Below are positions 18,158 through 26,170 of a stretch of 64,000 bases of DNA, piece by piece. This DNA is from Acidimicrobiia bacterium (GTDB taxonomy: Bacteria > Acidobacteriota > Terriglobia > Bryobacterales > Bryobacteraceae): the NCBI GenBank assembly GCA_016871315.1, contig VFZE01000028.1, forward strand, positions 1 through 64,000. The letters run 5' to 3'. Under the pieces are notes generated by a model, which ran no database searches, was not told where the DNA came from, and saw only the letters and a program-made list of their open reading frames with translations. Every line of letters begins with the position of its first letter. The stretch's first letter is position 1. The position numbers and the translations under genes were made by a program.

Positions 18158-18478
18158 CTAAGGCCGCATCGACAGCGACCGCATCGCGTCCGGCACCACC
18201 ACGAACATCATCAGGATACAGAACACCGTCATCGGAAACAGGGTCACCGCCAGGGAGAACTTCTCGAACTTCATGTGCATGAAATAGGCGATGATCATCG
18301 CCGCCTTGATCGTCGACAGCCCGATCAACACCACCAACATAATCAGAAGCGGCGTTTGCAGATAGGCCAGTAGCACCTCGATCAGCGTCAAGGCAAGCAG
18401 CCCGATCCACACCATGAGAAACAGCTTGGTCGTCGCCCCCTCGGGAGCATGTTGTTCCGTGTGTCCGTGTGCGCTCAT
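18158..18478 (-). CDS. Cytochrome c oxidase subunit IV family protein
   Basis: A 106-residue membrane protein with a His-rich N terminus (SAHGHTEQH) and three predicted membrane helices (about 20-40, 45-65 and 75-100). The middle helix holds the family-typical K-A-A-M-I-I-A-Y-F-M-H-M-K pattern of prokaryotic subunit IV (CyoD/CtaF-like). The ATG at 18478 is preferred to an upstream in-frame one because it has a GGAGG ribosome site and leaves an 11-bp gap to the subunit III gene. It stabilises the oxidase rather than taking part in catalysis. Confidence 0.9.
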   Translation of the reverse strand: MSAHGHTEQHAPEGATTKLFLMVWIGLLALTLIEVLLAYLQTPLLIMLVVLIGLSTIKAAMIIAYFMHMKFEKFSLAVTLFPMTVFCILMMFVVVPDAMRSLSMRP

Positions 18479-18489
18479 CTTGCCTCCTC

Positions 18490-19116
18490 TTACATCTTCA
18501 CCGACATCAAATAAATCAGCGGGAATACGAACATCCACACCAGATCGACAAAGTGCCAGTAGAGGCCGCTGACCTCCACATCCTCATAGGTGAACTTGCC
18601 CCGGCCCACGCCCGCCGCGATGATCCCCAGATAAATCACCCCGATCGTCACGTGCGTCATGTGCAATCCGGTGATGCCGAAGAATGTCGCCCCGAACAGC
18701 GGCTCGCCCCACGGATTCGAGAACGGCGTCACCTTCTCATCACGGATCAGGTGCATCCACTCCATCATGTGGAGAATCACGAACGCCGAACCGAACACCA
18801 TCGTCGCCAGAATCCACTTCACCGTCTTGCCTCGGTCCCCATGGCTCATCGAATGCACCGCCATCACCATCGTCAAGCTCGAACTCAGCAGCACCAGCGT
18901 CATCACCGTCGAAAAGATGATGCTTGGTGAAAATGCGAACGGCGTCGGCCACGTCGCGGTCGACATGCGCAGGTACGTATATGCCACCAGCAGTGCAGTG
19001 AATGTCAGCATGTCCGACACAATGAACAGCCACATGCCGAACTTCTTCGAGCCGATCGCGTAGGGCGAACCACCGCCCGACCATAACGAGGTTGCCGTCT
19101 TGGCGTCAGATGCCAT
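18490..19116 (-). CDS. ctaE: Cytochrome c oxidase subunit III
   Basis: A 208-residue integral membrane protein with five predicted helices. It carries the subunit III features FGMWLFIVSDMLTF near the start, FVILHMMEW in the middle and GLHMTHVTIG plus SGLYWHFVDLVWMFVFPL at the C terminus. It is the short (five-helix) bacterial form. It sits 6 bp after a second, divergent subunit III-type gene. Both lie in the oxidase operon, so the complex may contain two III-like subunits or one long subunit split in two. Confidence 0.93.
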   Translation of the reverse strand: MASDAKTATSLWSGGGSPYAIGSKKFGMWLFIVSDMLTFTALLVAYTYLRMSTATWPTPFAFSPSIIFSTVMTLVLLSSSLTMVMAVHSMSHGDRGKTVKWILATMVFGSAFVILHMMEWMHLIRDEKVTPFSNPWGEPLFGATFFGITGLHMTHVTIGVIYLGIIAAGVGRGKFTYEDVEVSGLYWHFVDLVWMFVFPLIYLMSVKM

Positions 19117-19122
19117 CTTTCA

Positions 19123-19740
19123 TTACCCCCAGAACTGGAACAGCAGAATCAGATAAATCCACAACCCGGCCAGAAAATGCCAGTACAGCCGGCTCACTTC
19201 CACCGCCGTGCGCTTGCCCGGGCCCAGCCGCAGCCGCAGCGCCTGGTACTCGATATAGAGCAGCGCCACTACGCCTCCCACGACGTGCACCGCGTGCGCC
19301 ACCGTGAACAGATAGAAGAACGACCCGCCGGGACTCGTCGATACGTAAACCCCCTGCGCCAGCAGCTGCCGCCAGGCAGCTGTTTGGCCGCCGAGAAACA
19401 GCAGGCCCAGCATCGTTCCCGCTGTCCACCACACCGTGAATCGCTCGCGCTCGCCTTCCAACAGCCTCCGCCGCGCGATCTCTAAAGCAACCGAACTGAG
19501 TGCGATCAAGGCGCTCGATACCCACAAAATGCCCGGCACGGGAATCCCGGACCAGTCATCGCCCAGCCCACGCCGCACAACCAGCGCCGAGGTGAACGCC
19601 GCAAACAGCATTGTGATCGCCGCGAACAGGACATACATTCCCGTCAGCGACGCACGCCGCTGCTTGCCTGGATCCGGACCCCAGCCGCCTTCTTGCACGG
19701 GCGGCGGAGGAGTCCCTTTGATGGTCTGGCTCGTCGTCAT
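19123..19740 (-). CDS. Second cytochrome c oxidase subunit III-type protein
   Basis: A 205-residue membrane protein of the same family as its neighbour but clearly divergent. It has a proline-rich N terminus (TPPPPVQEGGWGPDP), five predicted helices and the C-terminal signature VSRLYWHFLAGLWIYLILLFQFWG. AHAVHVVGGVVAL matches the conserved GLHxxHV helix of subunit III. It starts 4 bp after the subunit I stop codon. Paired III-type genes like this occur in several oxidase operons; why two are kept is not known. Confidence 0.88.
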   Translation of the reverse strand: MTTSQTIKGTPPPPVQEGGWGPDPGKQRRASLTGMYVLFAAITMLFAAFTSALVVRRGLGDDWSGIPVPGILWVSSALIALSSVALEIARRRLLEGERERFTVWWTAGTMLGLLFLGGQTAAWRQLLAQGVYVSTSPGGSFFYLFTVAHAVHVVGGVVALLYIEYQALRLRLGPGKRTAVEVSRLYWHFLAGLWIYLILLFQFWG

Positions 19741-19744
19741 TCTT

Positions 19745-21496
19745 CTACGCCGGGTCCACCTGCATCACGTGATCCTTTTCCTTGCCCGGCACCGCGTACT
19801 CGTATGGCCCGTGCTGCACCGTCAAGTGCTTCCCGCCGAAATTGTCAAACGGCGGTGGCGACGGGATGGACCATTCCAGCGAGGTCGCCTCCCACGGATT
19901 GTCCGGCGCCTTGGCGCCCTTCTTCATGCTCCAGAACAGGTTGATCACGAACAGCACCTGCACCACCGCCGTGAAGATCGCCGCGTGCGTCATGAACGTG
20001 TGCACGTTCAGCAGCTGCCCCATGAACTCGAACGTCTTGTAATCGGCGTAGCGCCGCGGATTGCCCACGATGCCCAGCACGTGCATCGGCGTGAAGATCG
20101 CGTACACCCCAATAAAGGTCAGGTAGAAGTGAATCTTGCCCAGCGTCTCGTTCATCATCCGCCCGAACATCTTCGGAAACCAGAAGAACGTCCCGGAGAA
20201 CATGCCGAAGATCGCCGCCACGCCCATGATCATGTGGAAATGGCCGACCACGAAGTAGGTGTCGTGCAGGTACAGATCCAGTCCCGGCTGACCCAGGAAG
20301 ATCCCGCTGATGCCGCCGCTCACGAACAGGCTCACAAAGCCCAACGCGAACAGCATCGCCGTCGTCAGCCGGATCTGCGCTCCCCACAGCGTGCCCACCC
20401 AGTTGAACGTCTTGATCGCGCTCGGCACCCCGATCGCCATCGTCATGATCGAAAACGCGATCGAAGTATACGGGTTCATCCCGCTGATGAACATGTGATG
20501 GCCCCACACCACGAAGCCCAGGAACCCGATCGCGAGAATCGCGTAGACCATCGCCTTGTAACCGAAAATCGGCTTCCGCGCGAAGACCGACAACACGTTC
20601 GACGCCAGGCCCATGCCAGGCAGAATCGCGATATACACCTCCGGGTGCCCGAAGAACCAGAACAGGTGCTGCCACAGCAACGGCGACCCGCCCCGGTGGT
20701 CCAGAATCTGATCGTTCACCACCAGCCCCGCCGGCAGGAAGAAGCTCGAACCAGCCGTCCGGTCCATCAGCAGCAGTATGCCCGCCGACAGCAGCACCGC
20801 GAATCCCAGCAGGCTCAGAATCGCTGTCACGAACCAGGCCCAGCAAGTCAGCGGCATCCGCATCAGCGTCATGCCCGGCACCCGCAGGTCTATCGTCGTC
20901 GCAATGAAGTTGATCGCGCCCATCAGCGACGCGCCGCAGAACAGCGCGATCGAGAGGATCCACAAGTTCATTCCCATTCCCTGACCCGGCCCCGCGCTCT
21001 CACCCAGCGCGCTCAGCGGCGCATAGGCCGTCCAGCCGCCCAGCGGTGCGCCGCCTTCCACAAAAAACGCCGCGCACATCACCAGCAACGCCAGAAACGT
21101 CGTCCAGAAACTCAGCATGTTCAGCACCGGAAACGCCATGTCCTCGGCGCCAATCTGTATGGGCAGGAAGAAATTCCCGAATCCGGCCTGCGGAGCTGTC
21201 GTCAACACGAAGAACACCATGATTGTCCCGTGCATCGTCATCAGCGAAAGGTACAGCTCCGGCGTCATCACCCCGCCCGGCGCTCCCACCGGCCACAGCG
21301 ACTCAAACCAGCTCACCTTCGCGTCCGGATACGTCATGTGGAAACGCATCAGCACCGAAAGGAACATCCCCAGGAAAACGGAGAACAGCGCCAGAAAATA
21401 GTACTGCTTGCCGATCACCTTGTGGTCCAGCGAAAAGACGTACTTCCGGATGAATCCGCTCGGCGGCGTATGTACGTGTGTTGCGTGCGATGCCAT
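19745..21496 (-). CDS. ctaD: Cytochrome c oxidase subunit I (heme-copper oxidase, A1 type)
   Basis: A 583-residue catalytic subunit with twelve predicted helices holding heme a, heme a3 and CuB. Seen in order: the heme a ligand in MTMHGTIMVFF, the CuB ligand and D-channel Glu in FWFFGHPEVYIAILPG, the His pair in VWGHHMF and the heme ligands in YFVVGHFHMIM. The Glu in GHPEVY marks the proton-pumping A1 subfamily. The ATG at 21496 has a GAGG ribosome site; an upstream ATG would overlap the subunit II gene. It reduces O2 to water with electrons from subunit II. Confidence 0.96.
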   Translation of the reverse strand: MASHATHVHTPPSGFIRKYVFSLDHKVIGKQYYFLALFSVFLGMFLSVLMRFHMTYPDAKVSWFESLWPVGAPGGVMTPELYLSLMTMHGTIMVFFVLTTAPQAGFGNFFLPIQIGAEDMAFPVLNMLSFWTTFLALLVMCAAFFVEGGAPLGGWTAYAPLSALGESAGPGQGMGMNLWILSIALFCGASLMGAINFIATTIDLRVPGMTLMRMPLTCWAWFVTAILSLLGFAVLLSAGILLLMDRTAGSSFFLPAGLVVNDQILDHRGGSPLLWQHLFWFFGHPEVYIAILPGMGLASNVLSVFARKPIFGYKAMVYAILAIGFLGFVVWGHHMFISGMNPYTSIAFSIMTMAIGVPSAIKTFNWVGTLWGAQIRLTTAMLFALGFVSLFVSGGISGIFLGQPGLDLYLHDTYFVVGHFHMIMGVAAIFGMFSGTFFWFPKMFGRMMNETLGKIHFYLTFIGVYAIFTPMHVLGIVGNPRRYADYKTFEFMGQLLNVHTFMTHAAIFTAVVQVLFVINLFWSMKKGAKAPDNPWEATSLEWSIPSPPPFDNFGGKHLTVQHGPYEYAVPGKEKDHVMQVDPA

Positions 21497-21510
21497 GTTT
21501 TCCTCTTCCC

Positions 21511-22305
21511 CTATTGCGCCTTCAATTTCGCGTCTTCTTCCTGCAGCCACTTCTCAAAATCGGCAGGCTCCATCACCTCAAGCTCCGCCCGCATCTGGTG
21601 ATGCCCCAGACCGCACAGCTCCGAACAGGCCACATCATATTTCCCCACTTTATCGGCCTGGAAATGCAGCGGAATCACCATCCCCGGCACCATGTCCTGC
21701 TTCACCCGCAGTTCCCGCACAAAGAAGTTGTGAATCACGTCCCGGCTCCGCAGGATCAGCCGCACCGGCTTGCCCTTCGGAACCCGGATATTGGAGTTTA
21801 CGACATCGTCCTTGCCCGCCGGGTCCTTCTCATCGATCCCGAACGGGTTTCCCGCCGCGTCGTTGATCTGCTTGATGTCCAGCTTGCCGAACTTCCCGTC
21901 CGCTCCCGCATAGCGGAAGTTGAACAGGAACTGCTTGGCCACCGCCTCGATCTCCACCACCTCGCCTTGCGGAGGGGTCAAGTGCACGCCCGCCCAGATC
22001 CGCGTGCTCAGCAGCACCGCGCCGATAAACAGCACCGCCGCCGCCGAGGTCCAAAGCACTTCCAGCTTGTTGTTGCCGTGCGAATAGGTCGCGCGCCCGC
22101 CGTTGTCGCGGTACTTGAAGATCGTCCACCCCAGCGCAATCTGCGACACAAAGAAGATCGCACCTGTGATGTATAGCGTGGTGGCAAAGTGCTGGTCGTA
22201 TTGGCGCCCGTGTTCGTTGATCGCCTCGGGAAACGTCCAGTAGTCTCCCGCAAACATCCAAACGATCACCACCGTGAACACCCAGATCAGTAGTGCAAGC
22301 AGCAT
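21511..22305 (-). CDS. ctaC: Cytochrome c oxidase subunit II with CuA site
   Basis: A 264-residue protein from the ATG at 22305, which has a GGGAGCGAGA-type ribosome site and lies downstream of the predicted promoter. Hydrophobic segments near residues 1-19, 42-64 and 80-102 anchor it, and the cupredoxin domain lies outside. The binuclear CuA site is complete: His in VIHNFFV and the CSELCGLGHHQM motif (about 227-238). No C-terminal cytochrome c domain is fused, so this is not a caa3-type subunit. It receives electrons from a soluble or bound cytochrome c not found in the operon. Confidence 0.95.
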   Translation of the reverse strand: MLLALLIWVFTVVIVWMFAGDYWTFPEAINEHGRQYDQHFATTLYITGAIFFVSQIALGWTIFKYRDNGGRATYSHGNNKLEVLWTSAAAVLFIGAVLLSTRIWAGVHLTPPQGEVVEIEAVAKQFLFNFRYAGADGKFGKLDIKQINDAAGNPFGIDEKDPAGKDDVVNSNIRVPKGKPVRLILRSRDVIHNFFVRELRVKQDMVPGMVIPLHFQADKVGKYDVACSELCGLGHHQMRAELEVMEPADFEKWLQEEDAKLKAQ

Positions 22306-22363
22306 TCTCGCTCCCTTTCCTCGGCCTCTGAGCCGCGGGACAAAAAAATAACGTGCGAATGAA

Positions 22364-22391
22364 ATTATCACAGTTTCACAGGAAACCGCAA
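22364..22391 (-). promoter_or_regulatory. Candidate promoter of the cytochrome oxidase operon
   Basis: On the minus strand, TTGCGG (22391-22386), a 16-bp spacer and GATAAT (22369-22364) preceded by TG make an extended -10 promoter. It lies in the 96-bp gap between the beta-propeller gene and ctaC, giving a leader of about 50 nt. This argues that the oxidase operon has its own start of transcription. Confidence 0.5.
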
Positions 22392-22401
22392 CCAAAGATT
22401 T

Positions 22402-23757
22402 CTACTTTCCCCCGCCAAAGGCGTACATGGCCCCCCGCGTTCGGAGGTACAGCACACCCTGCCCAATCGCCGGTGTCGCGTAGCACTCTTCCCCAAGATC
22501 GTTCACCGCCAGGATTTCCCACTCCGCCTTTGCGCTCACTACTGTCACCTTCCCCTGCTCTGAAGTGAAGTACACCTTCCCGTTTGCGGCCACCGGTGAC
22601 GAATAATAGGTCCCAACCGCCTTTTCCGCGCGCTCTGTCTTGTGAACCTCCCCTGTAGCCGGATTGACCGACGAAATGATGCCCCCGCTCTTCACCATAT
22701 AAAGAACGTCACGATAGATCACCGGCGTGGGAATTGAATCGTAGCTCCGCTTCTGCCTCCACACCACGTGGGAATCGCTCAGCCGCACCGCCAGCAGCCC
22801 ATGATCGCCGACCGCGGCATTGCGCAGCAGGTCCCACTCCTCCCGCGTCACGTATCCGTCCCCGTTGCGGTCGATCGCTCCGAACTCCTCATCGGCCGCC
22901 TCCTCCCGCGACACCTTCCCGTCCCCATCGGCATCCTTCTTCAACCATTCCTCGAAGGCCGGCCCCATCGGCTTCTCCCCGCCAAACGTCATGAACATCG
23001 CCATCCCCTGATGAACTACCGGCGAACCGATCGTGAAGTATCCTAGCCCGCTCACCGCCGCTACCGGCTCTCCCTTCGCGGCCGAGTAGACATCCAGCCG
23101 GTGCGCGCCCAGCGTGATCAGCCGCCCATCCGCCATCACCGGAGTCGCCCAGCCGTCCATCTTCGCCAGCTTGCGTTCCGCGCGCCACCGCACGCGCCCC
23201 GTGCGCGCATCCACCGCGATCAGAAACCCGTCCTTCCGCGCATCGCACAACAGGTACACCGTATCGCCATAAACCACCGGCGAAGCCCCTAACCCATAAA
23301 ACGTATCGAACGGCCCCAGCGGCAGCCGCCACCGCTCCTTGCCTTCCAGCGTGAACGACACCAACCCCAGGTTCGGGAAAAACACGTACACACTCCGCCC
23401 ATCCGTTGCCGGCGTCGGCGATGCCGGATCGTTCGTCTTGAAGACGGGCGTCGCTTGCGCCTTGGGAATCTCCCGCCTCCACAGCAGCCGCCCATCGCGC
23501 CGCCGCAGGCACAGCGTGATCAGCTTCTCCCCTTCCGACGCCGTCAGAAAGATCCTGTCGCCTGCGATCACCGGCGAAGAGCGCCCAAACGGAACCTGGG
23601 TCCGCCACAACAGATTCTTCGTTTGAGAAAACTCCACCGGCAGCCCCGTTGCCTCCGACACCCCGCTCCCATTCGGCCCCCGCAACCGCGGCCATTCCTG
23701 TCCAGCGAGCCCCGCCGCAAGCAAGCCGGCAACAATCACCCTTCGCATCATGCTCAA
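22402..23757 (-). CDS. Exported PQQ-like beta-propeller protein with two EF-hands
   Basis: A 451-residue protein with a signal peptide (about 1-19). It consists of PQQ-like/BamB-type propeller blades (repeats such as SPVIAGDRIFLTA, SPVVYGDTVYLL, TPVIYRDVLYMV, SPVAANGKVYFTS). Between blades, at residues 275-286 (DADGDGKVSREE) and 296-307 (DRNGDGYVTREE), sit two canonical Ca2+-binding EF-hand loops. No quinoprotein dehydrogenase catalytic residues were recognised, so it is more likely a scaffold or sensor than an enzyme. It is upstream of the oxidase operon on the same strand but probably separately transcribed. Confidence 0.88.
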   Translation of the reverse strand: MSMMRRVIVAGLLAAGLAGQEWPRLRGPNGSGVSEATGLPVEFSQTKNLLWRTQVPFGRSSPVIAGDRIFLTASEGEKLITLCLRRRDGRLLWRREIPKAQATPVFKTNDPASPTPATDGRSVYVFFPNLGLVSFTLEGKERWRLPLGPFDTFYGLGASPVVYGDTVYLLCDARKDGFLIAVDARTGRVRWRAERKLAKMDGWATPVMADGRLITLGAHRLDVYSAAKGEPVAAVSGLGYFTIGSPVVHQGMAMFMTFGGEKPMGPAFEEWLKKDADGDGKVSREEAADEEFGAIDRNGDGYVTREEWDLLRNAAVGDHGLLAVRLSDSHVVWRQKRSYDSIPTPVIYRDVLYMVKSGGIISSVNPATGEVHKTERAEKAVGTYYSSPVAANGKVYFTSEQGKVTVVSAKAEWEILAVNDLGEECYATPAIGQGVLYLRTRGAMYAFGGGK

Positions 23758-23830
23758 GATTATCCTTCACTACATCGTGCCGAATCCGGCCCCTGCCGCG
23801 ATGATATGCTGACTCGCCAGGAGCACATCC

Positions 23831-25084
23831 ATGAACCGTCGAACATTCCTCCTAACCGCAGGACTTCTCCCCTCACTCGCCCGCGCGCAAAACCGCGGCC
23901 TCCAACCGCTCGACGGAGGCAAAATCGGCAACCTCCCGCCGATGAAGATCACCGATATCAAGACCTTCCTGGTCGGCGCCGGCGGACGCAACTGGGTTTA
24001 CGTCAAGATTCTCACCGACCAGGGCATCTACGGAATCGGCGAAGCCTACTCGGCCGGTCCCGACGAGGCCACCGTGAAGGTCATCGAGGATTTCAAGCTG
24101 TGGCTCACCGGTCAGGACCCTCGCAACATTCAATACCTGTTTGACCTGATGGTCAACACCACCCGCTTCCCCGGTGGCATCATCGTCAACTCCGCCATCA
24201 GCGGCATCGAGCATGCCCTCTGGGACATCGCCGGTAAAGCCGCCGGCGTTCCCGTCTGGGCCCTGCTCGGCGGCCGCGTGCGCAACAAGATCCGCACCTA
24301 CCAGTCCACCGGCGGCGGCACGTCCCACAAGCAAGCCGGCGAAAACGCGCGCGCCATGATCGAAAAGTACGGCTACACCGCGCTCAAAATGGGCATCATC
24401 GCACCCGGCGAGATGCCCAACAATCAGGCCATGCGCGAAAGCGCCGAACGTGTCCGCGCCGTACGCGAAGCCGTAGGCCCCGACATCGACATCGGCGTCG
24501 ACATCCACACCAAGTTCGTCGAAGTCGAGCGCGCGATCCGCCTCGCCCGCCTGCTCGAGCCCTACAACATCATGTGGCTGGAAGAACCCATCCGCCCGGA
24601 AAACTTCGCCGCCATGAAAAAGCTCTCCGATCACGTCAACGTCCCGCTGGCCAGCGGCGAATCCAACTACATGCGCCACGAATTCCGTCCCCTCATCGAC
24701 AGCCAGGCGCTCGACTACGTCCAGCCCGACATCTGCTGCTGCGGCGGCGTCTGGGAGATGAAGAAGATCGCCGCCATGGCGGAAGCCCAGTACATCCGCG
24801 TCGCGCCGCACAATCCCATGAGTCCACTGGCAACGGCCGTGAATGTCCACTTCGCCGCCTCCACGCCCAACTTCCACATTCTCGAATACGCCGCCCCGGA
24901 CTCCGGCTCGCGCAAGGATGTGCTCAAGGAGCCGCTCATGGTCAAAAAGGACGGCTACCTCGAAATCCCCAACAAACCCGGCTGGGGCGTCGAGCTCAAC
25001 GAAGAGGCTTTCCGCCACATGCCTCCCGCCCCCTGGCGCCGCGGCACCAACTTCCGCGCCGACGGTTCGGTTTATTTCCAGTAG
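23831..25084 (+). CDS. Tat-exported enolase-superfamily acid-sugar dehydratase
   Basis: A 417-residue protein with a twin-arginine signal (NRRTFLLTAG...LARAQ, residues 1-20) before a mandelate racemase/muconate lactonising barrel. The active site fits D-galactonate/D-mannonate-type dehydratases: Asp224 and His226 in GVDIHTK, Glu251 in LEEPIRP, Glu277 in ASGES and His327 in APHNPMSP. The D-x-H arrangement is used by sugar-acid dehydratases to form 2-keto-3-deoxy acids. The exact sugar is not known. Such enzymes are usually cytosolic; here periplasmic action is implied. An ATG with GGAG-type ribosome site starts it; the neighbours on both sides are on the other strand. Confidence 0.9.
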   Translation: MNRRTFLLTAGLLPSLARAQNRGLQPLDGGKIGNLPPMKITDIKTFLVGAGGRNWVYVKILTDQGIYGIGEAYSAGPDEATVKVIEDFKLWLTGQDPRNIQYLFDLMVNTTRFPGGIIVNSAISGIEHALWDIAGKAAGVPVWALLGGRVRNKIRTYQSTGGGTSHKQAGENARAMIEKYGYTALKMGIIAPGEMPNNQAMRESAERVRAVREAVGPDIDIGVDIHTKFVEVERAIRLARLLEPYNIMWLEEPIRPENFAAMKKLSDHVNVPLASGESNYMRHEFRPLIDSQALDYVQPDICCCGGVWEMKKIAAMAEAQYIRVAPHNPMSPLATAVNVHFAASTPNFHILEYAAPDSGSRKDVLKEPLMVKKDGYLEIPNKPGWGVELNEEAFRHMPPAPWRRGTNFRADGSVYFQ

Positions 25085-25111
25085 CGCCGGCAGCGTAGCG
25101 GCGACTGCATG

Positions 25112-25327
25112 TTACCTCAACTTGCCGAACGCCTCTTCGTCGACGCCCATTTGTTCAAGGATCCTATAGAAAAGCGGAGGTCCGATTTCCCGTCCACCAT
25201 GAAACGGAATCGTGGTCGCGCGGCCGTCATTATGAATCCATCGTTCATGACTGCCCGTCTTTCGCGCAAGATGGAAACCAAGTTTCGCGGCGACACGACG
25301 GAAATCCGCCGCACGAGCGCTAGGCAT
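25112..25327 (-). CDS. hicA: Type II toxin HicA (first hic locus)
   Basis: A 71-residue HicA-type mRNA interferase, double-stranded-RNA-binding-like fold. It shows the N-terminal D-F-R-R-V-A-A-K-L-G-F, the catalytic His in TGSHERWIH and the strand TTIPFHGGREIG. I chose the ATG at 25327, which overlaps the upstream hicB by 8 nt; the frame is open further but with no homology. Order is hicB then hicA. The module looks intact. HicA cleaves mRNAs when not bound by HicB. Confidence 0.88.
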   Translation of the reverse strand: MPSARAADFRRVAAKLGFHLARKTGSHERWIHNDGRATTIPFHGGREIGPPLFYRILEQMGVDEEAFGKLR

Positions 25328-25532
25328 GAACGATTTCAGTGGTATCGCGAGGCATAGGCTTGCCCGCTTCCGTGTGCTCGGCCTCAACCATGCGGAAAAC
25401 CTCCGCAAGCTCAGCCAGAGCAGCCTCCGGGGTTGGCATGAGGGCGTGGCAGCCCGCTATGGCTGGGATCTCGGCAACCCACCCGTCGGGTTGATTCCGA
25501 TAGAGCACGACTTTGTAGTCATCGAAGCTCAC
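25320..25532 (-). CDS. hicB: Antitoxin HicB (first hic locus)
   Basis: A 70-residue HicB-family protein with the partial RNase H-like fold of this antitoxin: YKVVLYRNQPDGWVAEIPAIAGCHALMPTPEAALAELAEV. It ends shortly after that domain, so it lacks the C-terminal DNA-binding domain seen in longer HicB proteins; autoregulation may be weak or absent. It overlaps and precedes hicA on the minus strand. Confidence 0.9.
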   Translation of the reverse strand: MSFDDYKVVLYRNQPDGWVAEIPAIAGCHALMPTPEAALAELAEVFRMVEAEHTEAGKPMPRDTTEIVHA

Positions 25533-25563
25533 AAGTCTCAGTTTACAGCACCGCCGCCCCGCT

Positions 25564-25671
25564 CATCGCCGCTACAGCCCGGCACGAAGGTAAGCAATCA
25601 CATCGGCCAACTGCTGCTTGCTGAGCGAATTCTCCAGATTCTCCGGCATCAGCGAAATCGACGACGATCGG
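25564..25671. repeat. Direct repeat, copy A: orphan 3' end of the heme-binding gene
   Basis: This 108-bp segment matches 26171-26278 with about six differences. On the minus strand it encodes SSSISLMPENLENSLSKQQL and the rest of the last 33 residues of the large heme-binding lipoprotein, with most changes silent or conservative. Upstream of it the reading frame is unrelated, so this copy has no gene body. It bounds one side of the second hic locus. It may be the scar of an insertion at the 3' end of the gene or the tail of a lost tandem paralogue. Confidence 0.85.
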
Positions 25672-25691
25672 TCACCAGCTACACTTATTGC

Positions 25692-25938
25692 GTGGGTGCG
25701 GAAAAGACTCTTCGGCGGATCCTGAGCGGAACCGCGGATGCAGCGATCCGCTTCGATGATTTGTGCCGGCTGCTGGACAGCCTTGGATTTCAGAAGCGTG
25801 TCAGCGGTAGCCATCATCTTTTTCGCAAAGAGGGAGTGGAAGGCAATTTGCACCGGGGTGGGACTCACGCAAAGCCTTATCTTAATGAAGCAAGTGCGAA
25901 CTGTTATTCTGAAATACAGACTCGGCGGTCGCCTATGA
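25692..25938 (+). pseudogene. hicA: Frameshifted hicA toxin gene (second hic locus)
   Basis: From a GTG at 25692 the frame encodes a clear HicA: KTLRRILSGTADAAIRFDDL, then SLGF, GSHHLF and THAKPY. Right after THAKPY (25869-25880) the family C terminus KQVRTVILKYRLGG continues only in the +1 frame, ending at TGA 25936-25938. One extra base in 25881-25884 explains this. That TGA overlaps the hicB ATG, the normal coupling for hicAB, which supports the shifted reading as ancestral. As the DNA stands, translation runs on into hicB as one fused protein of about 151 residues. A sequencing error is the main alternative. Confidence 0.8.
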
Positions 25939-26147
25939 ACCAGTACAAGATCATCATCTACTGGAGCAATGAAGATGAGTCATTCGTGGCGGAGGTTCCC
26001 GAGTTGCCCGGGTGCGCGGCGCACGGAACCACGCAAGAAGCGGCGCTCGCCAGCGCAAAGCAAGCGATACGGCTCTGGATCAAGACGGCAAAAGAGTTTG
26101 GAGATCCAATCCCGGAGCCAAAGGGCAGACGGCTGATTCTCGCATGA
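25935..26147 (+). CDS. hicB: Antitoxin HicB (second hic locus)
   Basis: A 70-residue HicB-family antitoxin: YKIIIYWSNEDESFVAEVPE, LPGC, then TTQEAALASAKQAIRLWIKTAKE and a short basic end. It starts at an ATG overlapping the TGA of the ancestral hicA frame. Because of the frameshift in hicA it is now in frame with the hicA N-terminal part. It may be made on its own from this ATG or only as a fusion. No DNA-binding extension is present. Confidence 0.87.
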   Translation: MNQYKIIIYWSNEDESFVAEVPELPGCAAHGTTQEAALASAKQAIRLWIKTAKEFGDPIPEPKGRRLILA

Positions 26148-26170
26148 TCGGCAGGGTGCGGGGGCTACCG

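Noticed and set aside
19436-21601. A 721-codon plus-strand frame
   Set aside because: Arg/His-rich shadow of cytochrome oxidase subunit I on the other strand.
25572-25868. A 98-residue minus-strand protein
   Set aside because: Its N-terminal two thirds is antisense to hicA; only the last 33 residues are meaningful, and they are a duplicated gene end.
25326-26147. One 273-residue protein
   Set aside because: It joins antisense of hicBA and copy A of the direct repeat to the hicA-hicB fusion; only the part from 25692 is HicA/HicB.
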